Positions 58,281 to 64,000 of a stretch of 64,000 nucleotides of DNA are shown here, one piece after another. The translations under genes and the position numbers were made by a program. Below the pieces are notes generated by a model, which saw only the letters and a list, made by a program, of their open reading frames with translations, was not told where the DNA came from and ran no database searches. Source of the stretch: Williamsia maris (GTDB lineage: Bacteria > Actinomycetota > Actinomycetes > Mycobacteriales > Mycobacteriaceae); assembly GCF_024171815.1 (NCBI RefSeq), contig NZ_JAMTCJ010000001.1:372001-436000 (forward strand), written 5' to 3'. The first letter of the stretch is position 1; each line of letters opens with the position of its first letter.

Positions 58281-58300
58281 TCGGCCACTAGGCTGGCCGG

Positions 58301-58900
58301 ATGCTGCTGTGGATCAACGGACCGTTCGGTGTCGGCAAGACGCAGACCGCCTTCGAGATCCACCGCCGTGCGCCGGGCAGCATCATCTGCGACCCCGAGC
58401 AGGTCGGATTCGGTCTGCACCGCATGATGCCGCGATCACTGCGCGGCGACTTCCAGGAACTGCGCGCCTGGCGACAGGGCGTCTACGAGGTCCTCGACCT
58501 CACCCTGGCCGAGCACGACGGCCCGGTCATCGCGCCGATGACACTGGTCAACTCCTACTACTTCGACCAGATCATCGGCCGACTCCGCGACCGCGGCCGC
58601 GAGGTCTGCCACGTCACGCTGATGGCCGAGCCGGACACCGTCCGCGGGCGCATCGGTCGCCGCGGTCTCGGACTGAAGGCGGATCCGTTCGCGGTGTCGA
58701 AGGTCGACTCATCCCTTGATGAACTCCGGCGCGACGAGTTCGCCACCCACATCGACACCGAAGACCTCAGCATCCCGCTGACCGCCGACCGGATCGGCGA
58801 GATCGCGGGGCTCACCCTCGAACCGAACACCGACGGGCCCGTCCGCAACGCGATCAACCAGGGACTGACCACCGCGCGTCACATCCGACTCGGCCTGTAG
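58301..58900 (+). CDS. TmrB-like P-loop ATPase/kinase
   Basis: 199 residues with Walker A GPFGVGKTQTAFEI near the N-terminus (LLWINGPFGVGKT). The pattern, a short AAA/kinase-like protein with VIAPMTLVNSYYFDQIIGRLRDRG and HVTLMAEPDTVRGRI, fits TmrB (tunicamycin resistance) and related ATP-binding proteins. TAGGCT (58289-58294) lies 6 nt before ATG, so the message is probably leaderless. Substrate unknown; it follows the HNH gene by 20 nt but has its own promoter. Confidence 0.8.
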   Translation: MLLWINGPFGVGKTQTAFEIHRRAPGSIICDPEQVGFGLHRMMPRSLRGDFQELRAWRQGVYEVLDLTLAEHDGPVIAPMTLVNSYYFDQIIGRLRDRGREVCHVTLMAEPDTVRGRIGRRGLGLKADPFAVSKVDSSLDELRRDEFATHIDTEDLSIPLTADRIGEIAGLTLEPNTDGPVRNAINQGLTTARHIRLGL

Positions 58901-59231
58901 CGCACAGACCTGTCGGCGGGGAATCCACAAGCAAGAAAACGGGATTTGCTGACTGCACCTCGTCGGACCGCATCACGAACCGGCGGCTGTCAGTCGAACA
59001 TACGAACTCCGAGCCCGCCGACCCATCGGCACGTCGGTGCATCCGACCGGAGGCGCCACTTTTGCGCCTCCAAAACCATTGGCGCACTGTGCGATAGGGA
59101 ACCGTTGATCCGTTCGGCGGACACGTTTCTCGACAGCCGAACCGTTCGCTAGCTCACCTAACCGCTGTACTCCCAACGCAATCCGAGTGTTTAAGTGGCC
59201 TTCAGCAATTCACTCTGGAGGGGTTTTCACG
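58901..59231. other. 331-nt promoter region of the secretion-like operon
   Basis: No gene is seen. It contains a short hairpin (GGAGGCGC at 59049-59056 and GCGCCTCC at 59064-59071) with AAAA after it, and repeated AACCGTT sequences near 59100-59150. A ggagggg ribosome site at 59216-59222 serves the next gene. Probably the operon's regulatory region. Confidence 0.5.
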
Positions 59232-60866
59232 ATGTCGATGAGCACTGGTCCTATCGCGGCCGGTTGGCCGGATGAGTCGGCAGAGGCCGGCGCGGTCCGC
59301 CGCCGCCGCACGATCATCCTGGGAGTGATCGCGGCAGTGCTCGCGATCATCGTGGCGGTGGCGACCGTAATCGTCGTCGCCACACATGACTCCGGCCGTT
59401 CTGCTGATCTGTCACTGGTGGCCGAAACCTCGACGGGCGACGACCCGTTCAGCCCGTCGGTGAGTCTGACCAACAAGCCGTTGCGCAACGACGTCCGACT
59501 GGCCGGCACCACGGGCACCTATACCGGTCGCGGCGTGCGCGCGGTCGCCGGGAACACCACCGGCCTCTACGGCGGCACGGAGAACTCGACGTGCGATGTG
59601 GCCAAGCTGGCCAATTTCCTGTCCGAGAACCCCGACAAGGGACGCGCCTGGGCCGGGGTGTTCGGGATCAGCCGCTCGGAGATCCCCTACTACCTCGACA
59701 GTCTCACGCCGGTGGTCCTCACCTCCGACACGTGGGTGACCAACCACAGTTACGCCGGCGGCGAGGCCACCCCGTTCCAGGCCATCCTGCAGACCGGAAC
59801 CGCGGTCCTCGTCGACGACGCAGGCGTGCCCCGCGTGCGTTGCTCTTGCGGCAACCCGCTCGCCCCGTCGGCGAGCGCACCGCTGTCGCGCTACAACGTG
59901 ACCGGCAACCGATGGAAGGGGTACCAGCCCACCAACGTCGTCTACGTCAGCTACAACACGACCAACAACACCACCAACGTCGCGGCTCCTGCGGGCGTGG
60001 CCCCGACACCGGCCGCGCTGAGCCTGGTCAACACCGATACCGCCGGGACGTTGATGCGCACTGTCGGTGGGCTTCTCGACCTGGCCGGCCTCCCACCACT
60101 GGCCGCTCCGCTGCCCACCGCCGCGTCACTGAACGTGCCGTTCCGCTCCGACGACGCCGCGGTGCAGTCCGCGAACGGCGTCGGCTCCCGGGCCGTCGCC
60201 CTCGCCGAGTCGGCATCGCTCGAGGCCCCCGCTCCGGCGCCGGCGCAGGCTCGCTCGGAGGGAAGCGCCTCGAGTGAGGTCGCGCCGCCTGTCGCCGACC
60301 CGAACCTGGCCGCCCCTGTGCCCACCACGGCCGCGTCCTCCGGGGTTCCGGCACCGTCGAGCCCCGCCGCACCCGCACCGATCGCGCCGTCCGCCGGACC
60401 GCCTGTGCCGGAGACGATCCCGCCGACTCCGGCGGCCGCGCCCCCGTCACCGACCGGATTCACCGGTTCCGGCGCCTCGGTGGTCGCGTTGACCTTCGCC
60501 GCCGCCGACGGTGTCCCGGTCAGCTGCACCGTTCCCGAGCCGGTGGCCGAGACGACCGCGGTGGAGACCACCTCGCCGACCGAGGTACCGACCACCACCA
60601 CGGAGACCTCGACCGAAGCACCCGTCGAGACGACGACCGCCGAGCCGACCGTCACCGAGGCGCCGACCGCGATCGTGGTCCCGTCGTCCATCGTCGAGGT
60701 GACGCTGAGCTGCAACTCGCCGGTGGTCTACACAGCGGACATCAGCGACCTGACGTCCGCGGCGGTAACCACCGCCACGGGCACCGACGGGATCTGGACC
60801 GCACCCCTGGAAGCCGACGGCGTTCGCGCAGCCACTCCGATAATGACCGCGACCTATGGCCGGTGA
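59232..60866 (+). CDS. DUF6777 secretion-locus protein with Pro/Ala/Thr-rich tail
   Basis: 544 residues. N-terminal cytoplasmic part, one helix (TIILGVIAAVLAIIVAVATVIVV, about 27-49), then a folded extracytoplasmic domain (NTTGLYGGTENSTCDVAKLANFLSENPDKGRAWAGVFGI, NHSYAGGEATPFQAILQTGTAVLVDDAGVPRVRCSCGNPL) that I know as DUF6777. Cysteines in CDVAK and RCSCGNPL could form disulfides. From about residue 340 the sequence is Pro, Ala, Thr-rich and probably crosses the cell wall. It overlaps the RDD gene by 11 nt and is first in an operon leading to the FtsK-type ATPase. Confidence 0.8.
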   Translation: MSMSTGPIAAGWPDESAEAGAVRRRRTIILGVIAAVLAIIVAVATVIVVATHDSGRSADLSLVAETSTGDDPFSPSVSLTNKPLRNDVRLAGTTGTYTGRGVRAVAGNTTGLYGGTENSTCDVAKLANFLSENPDKGRAWAGVFGISRSEIPYYLDSLTPVVLTSDTWVTNHSYAGGEATPFQAILQTGTAVLVDDAGVPRVRCSCGNPLAPSASAPLSRYNVTGNRWKGYQPTNVVYVSYNTTNNTTNVAAPAGVAPTPAALSLVNTDTAGTLMRTVGGLLDLAGLPPLAAPLPTAASLNVPFRSDDAAVQSANGVGSRAVALAESASLEAPAPAPAQARSEGSASSEVAPPVADPNLAAPVPTTAASSGVPAPSSPAAPAPIAPSAGPPVPETIPPTPAAAPPSPTGFTGSGASVVALTFAAADGVPVSCTVPEPVAETTAVETTSPTEVPTTTTETSTEAPVETTTAEPTVTEAPTAIVVPSSIVEVTLSCNSPVVYTADISDLTSAAVTTATGTDGIWTAPLEADGVRAATPIMTATYGR

Positions 60867-61575
60867 CGCGGTGGTGGTCGACACCGACGAGACAACGCTC
60901 TGCTCCAACTGCTCCAGCGAACTGACCCCCGGGGCCGCGTTCTGCACCCGCTGCGGGTCGGGGGTCGCCGACCGTGCGGTGGCCCCGCCCTCGGACGCAC
61001 CCGAAGCCGTCGTGACCGTCGCGGAACCGGCGGCTCCGTCGGTCGACGTGGACACGAGATGGGCCGGTCTTCGCCCGGTGGGCGTCGGCATCCGAGTGCT
61101 GAGCTTCCTGCTCGACCTGTCGGCGCTGCTGGTCGTGGGCTCGGCGACTGCAGCCCTGTCGATCGTCGTCGGGGTTCCTGCGATCGCGACCGTGATCGCC
61201 CCCCTCGCGGTGGTCGCGGTCTGGATCTGGAATCTGTCGTGGTTGATCGTGTCCGGCAACAGTTTCGGCAAGGCTGCGGTCGGTGTCCGTGCTGTCGGAG
61301 CCACCACGCTGGACACGCCGGCCGCCCTCCCCGCGGTGCTGCGCAGCGTGCTGTTCGGCGCCACGGCAGGGATCGTCTCGGTCACCGTGCTGGTCGATCG
61401 CACGCCGTGGAAACGCGGCTGGCACGACATCGCCTCGGGGATCATCCTGGTCGACGCCCTGAACGGCCGGAACCCGTTGGGCCCCCGCCCGGTGGCGTCC
61501 GTGCTGCGTCGGCCGGAGCGAGGACTGCAAACGGTGGCCGCTCCGATCCCGTTCTCGCCGACCACGCCGAACTGA
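60856..61575 (+). CDS. Zinc-ribbon RDD-family membrane protein
   Basis: 239 residues: a zinc ribbon (CSNCSSELTPGAAFCTRCG, two CxxC pairs, about 16-34), a linker, then an RDD domain with three hydrophobic stretches (about 80-105, 107-130 and 155-180): VGIRVLSFLLDLSALLVV and DRTPWKRGWHDIASGIILVD carry the R-D-D pattern. Zinc-ribbon RDD proteins are common in type VII secretion-like loci of actinobacteria. Its start lies within the end of the DUF6777 gene; the FtsK-like gene starts 10 nt after its stop. Confidence 0.85.
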   Translation: MAGDAVVVDTDETTLCSNCSSELTPGAAFCTRCGSGVADRAVAPPSDAPEAVVTVAEPAAPSVDVDTRWAGLRPVGVGIRVLSFLLDLSALLVVGSATAALSIVVGVPAIATVIAPLAVVAVWIWNLSWLIVSGNSFGKAAVGVRAVGATTLDTPAALPAVLRSVLFGATAGIVSVTVLVDRTPWKRGWHDIASGIILVDALNGRNPLGPRPVASVLRRPERGLQTVAAPIPFSPTTPN

Positions 61576-61585
61576 CCGCGCACCC

Positions 61586-64000
61586 ATGAAGCTCAAACTG
61601 GCGGTCACCGAACCCGATGGGCCACCGCGGGCGGTGCTGATGACGGCAGATGCCAGCGTCACCGTCGGCGAAGTCGCTGTCGCGCTTCGTGATCGTGCGG
61701 TGGGAGCCGAGGACGGGTCGGCGGTGACCCTGGCCATCGACAGCCCGGCGTCGGAACCCGATCGCCAGGCTCGACCCCTCGACCCTGCCGAGACCGTGAT
61801 CGAGTCCGGGGTTCGCTCCGGCACCGCGGTACGTGTCACACCTGTCGATTCCGCACCGTCGGGGGGAAACAGTCACAAGCGTGGCCGTTCGGTGGCCATG
61901 GTCCGGGTGCTCGGCGGACCCGACGCCGGCCGCGAGTTCCATCTACCCGAGGGGACCAGCACGATCGGTCGGTCCGAGACCGACCACGTGACCCTGGCGG
62001 ATCCGACCGTGGGCGCCGCCCAGGCCGCCGTCGTGGTCGCCGACACGATCACGGTCGTCGATCACGGTGCATCGGGTGGCGTGCGCATCGGCACCACCTC
62101 CGTCCGGCGGGCGCTGGTCAACGCATCCGACGTCATCTCGCTGGGACAGACCGCGCTGGCGATCGTCCACACACAGCGTGCGGGCAGCACCGCCCGGGAC
62201 AGTCCCGGCTTCGAGTTCAACCGCTCGCCACGGGTGATCGCGCGTTTCGAAGGCGACGTGGTCGAAGCCCCGGAGCCACCCGGTGCGCCCGAACCCACTC
62301 GGCTGCCCATCATCTCGATGCTCTCGCCGCTGGTGATGGGGGTCGTGCTCTTCGCGATCACCAGGAACATCCTGACCATCGCGTTCATCGCCCTGAGTCC
62401 GCTGTTGATGGTCGGCATGTACGCGGACGCGACGATGCAGTCGAAGAAGAAGGCGCGCATCGCGGCCGAGCGCTTCCACGCCGCACTGCGGGCGACCGCC
62501 GCCGAACTCGACACACTCGCCAATGTCGAGCGGGCCGTCCGACTCTCCGAGACCCCGTCGGCGACCGACGCCATCGATGCGATCCACCGACTCAGTGGGT
62601 TGCTCTGGACCCATCGCCCCGAACACTCGGGCTTCCTCACGCTCCGTCTCGGAGTCGGTGACGTCGCCTCCCGCACAACGGTGACGATGCCGACATCCGC
62701 CGACGCGAGCGCTGCCCACCGCGCTCGGTTGGTGGCCCTGCGGGATCAGTTCGCCATGGTGGCCGACGTCCCGGTGGTCGCCGACCTGCGCTCGGCAGGG
62801 TCGCTCGGTGTGTGCGGCCCCGGGCAGTTGGCGCACGGCGTGGCACGGGGACTCGTCGTCCAGTTGGCGGGACTCCACTCGCCCGCCGACGTCGCGCTGA
62901 CCGCCATCGTCTCGACCGCCAGCCGTCCGTCCTGGGAATGGTTGAGGTGGCTACCCCACGTGGGCTCGGTGTACAGCCCACTCGTCGGCGACCATCTCGC
63001 GGACGACTCCGCAGGCGGATCTGTCCTGCTCGCTGCACTCGACGGGCTGGTACGCGAGCGCCGTGCCACCGAGACCGAGGCCGAACCACGCCTCGCGACC
63101 ACCGGGATCAGCGACGGTCGACCCACGTTGGTCAAGTCGATCCCACGGTTGCCCGCGGTGGTGGTCATCGTCGAAGACGATGCGCCGGTTGACCGTTCCC
63201 GCATCACACGACTCGCCGAGATGGGCGCCGACGTCGGCGTGTACGTCATCTGGGTCGCCTCGTCGTTGGCCAACCTACCGGCGGTGTGCCGATCGTTCGT
63301 CCTGGTCGAGACCGAGTCGACCGGGTCGACCGCCGGTGAGGTGCGGTTGGGGCAACACACCTATCCGATCGCATGCGAGGCCGTCGCCGTTCCGGTGGCC
63401 GATCAAGTCGCGCGTCTGCTCTCCCCGATCGTCGACGTCGGCGTCTCGGTGGCGGACGAGACCGACCTGCCTACGTCGCTGCCGTTCCTCTCCCTCACCG
63501 GCGACGGGGTCGCGGTGCGGTCCGACAGCGTACTGGCCCGATGGCAGGCAACCGATTCCATCATCGACCGCGCCGCCGGCCGGACGGTGCGACGCCGGGT
63601 GGACGGAACTCTGCGCGCCCCGGTCGGCTCGACCGGCCCGGACACCTTCTGGCTCGATCTGCGCGAACACGGGCCGCACGCGCTCGTCGGTGGGACGACC
63701 GGCGCCGGCAAGAGCGAGTTCCTGCAGACCTGGATCCTGGGCATGGCCACCGAACACAGCCCGGATCGGGTGAACTTCCTGTTCGTCGACTACAAGGGTG
63801 GAACCGCGTTCGCCGACTGTGTCCGGTTGCCGCACAGCGTCGGTCTCGTCACCGACCTCTCCCCGCACCTCGTGACACGCGCCCTCACCTCGCTGCGCGC
63901 GGAGGTCCGTCGGCGTGAGGAGTTGTTGAACGCCAAGCACGCCAAGGATCTCGTGTCACTGGAGCGCAGCGGCGATCTCGACACCCCACCGAGCCTCGTG
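61586..64000 (+). CDS. FHA-FtsK/SpoIIIE translocase of a type VII-like system (C-terminus beyond window)
   Basis: Open from the ATG at 61586 to the right edge (805 residues). It begins with a ubiquitin-like stretch (MKLKLAVTEPDGPPRAV, about 1-85), an FHA domain at about 98-195 (MVRVLGGPDAGREFHLPEG, TIGRSETDHVTLADPTVGAAQA), two membrane helices (about 240-285) and the first FtsK/SpoIIIE domain with Walker A GGTTGAGKSE near 703 and Walker B FLFVDYKGG near 732. This matches EssC-type translocases rather than mycobacterial EccC (no FHA). Further ATPase domains are expected outside the window. Confidence 0.88.
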   Translation, partial: MKLKLAVTEPDGPPRAVLMTADASVTVGEVAVALRDRAVGAEDGSAVTLAIDSPASEPDRQARPLDPAETVIESGVRSGTAVRVTPVDSAPSGGNSHKRGRSVAMVRVLGGPDAGREFHLPEGTSTIGRSETDHVTLADPTVGAAQAAVVVADTITVVDHGASGGVRIGTTSVRRALVNASDVISLGQTALAIVHTQRAGSTARDSPGFEFNRSPRVIARFEGDVVEAPEPPGAPEPTRLPIISMLSPLVMGVVLFAITRNILTIAFIALSPLLMVGMYADATMQSKKKARIAAERFHAALRATAAELDTLANVERAVRLSETPSATDAIDAIHRLSGLLWTHRPEHSGFLTLRLGVGDVASRTTVTMPTSADASAAHRARLVALRDQFAMVADVPVVADLRSAGSLGVCGPGQLAHGVARGLVVQLAGLHSPADVALTAIVSTASRPSWEWLRWLPHVGSVYSPLVGDHLADDSAGGSVLLAALDGLVRERRATETEAEPRLATTGISDGRPTLVKSIPRLPAVVVIVEDDAPVDRSRITRLAEMGADVGVYVIWVASSLANLPAVCRSFVLVETESTGSTAGEVRLGQHTYPIACEAVAVPVADQVARLLSPIVDVGVSVADETDLPTSLPFLSLTGDGVAVRSDSVLARWQATDSIIDRAAGRTVRRRVDGTLRAPVGSTGPDTFWLDLREHGPHALVGGTTGAGKSEFLQTWILGMATEHSPDRVNFLFVDYKGGTAFADCVRLPHSVGLVTDLSPHLVTRALTSLRAEVRRREELLNAKHAKDLVSLERSGDLDTPPSLV

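Noticed and set aside
58996-59012. cgaacatacgaac near the end of the TmrB-like gene as SOS half-sites
   Set aside because: It is a direct and not an inverted repeat, so it does not fit LexA.

Overview
The window is GC-rich, densely coded actinobacterial DNA, and gene content points to the Mycobacteriales, most likely Gordonia or a close relative. Pointers are the galU - glp(moeA-like) - rimJ - glpR block next to a 5-formyl-THF cyclo-ligase and a Ruc-type FmdB protein (an order also known from mycobacteria and corynebacteria), a PacL/CtpC metal-export pair, a DUF3556 membrane protein, two 13E12/DUF222 HNH proteins, an F420-type oxidoreductase, and many promoters whose -10 box lies 5-8 nt before the start codon (leaderless mRNAs). 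The assignment is inference from gene content; no 16S or housekeeping marker is present.

Layout. 1-6.3 kb: left-truncated BCCT osmolyte transporter, then an MFS - arginine deiminase - GntR operon divergent from a polar amino-acid ABC importer. 6.3-10.9 kb: GNAT/patatin pair, a GT-C type membrane glycosyltransferase with a Gly/Gln-rich loop, an SDR and a LysE exporter. 11.0-15.8 kb: reductive pyrimidine catabolism cluster (beta-ureidopropionase, dihydropyrimidinase, F420-type LLM oxidoreductase, class III aminotransferase) without a classical dihydropyrimidine dehydrogenase. 15.9-19.7 kb: VOC protein, SoxR with its own operator, small unknowns, a long inverted repeat and an SOS-box-controlled 13E12 HNH gene. 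19.7-27.8 kb: MFS, a DUF2254 fusion, a MocR regulator and an EamA exporter sharing one CATG start, and a subtilase with a detached I9-like propeptide gene. 28-36.4 kb: PacL-CtpC zinc-export pair, NUDIX, ribokinase, DUF3556, LemA and DUF2207.

36.5-44.4 kb: tRNA-Ala(CGC), then the envelope/division block (YjbR, GlpR, RimJ, Glp, GalU, cyclo-ligase, CIRCE-controlled Ruc, SAF protein, MscL with a long disordered tail). 44.4-54.1 kb: 21-bp tandem repeats, an FAD protein/MFS pair, the acetate symporter ActP-DUF485, and a LytS/LytTR two-component system in one operon with a second SSS carboxylate symporter. 54.3-59 kb: DinB-NTF2 fusion, flavodoxin, a DUF3291-like protein behind twin 15-bp palindromes, a second 13E12 HNH gene and a TmrB-like ATPase. 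59.2-64 kb: start of a type VII secretion-like operon (DUF6777 protein, zinc-ribbon RDD protein, FHA-FtsK/SpoIIIE translocase cut by the right edge).

Functionally this is mostly core chromosome: transporters next to their regulators and catabolic enzymes. The most unusual parts are the small regulatory structures (SOS box, CIRCE, twin palindromes, shared start codons, intergenic hairpins and repeats), the F420-linked pyrimidine operon and the FHA-type secretion ATPase.
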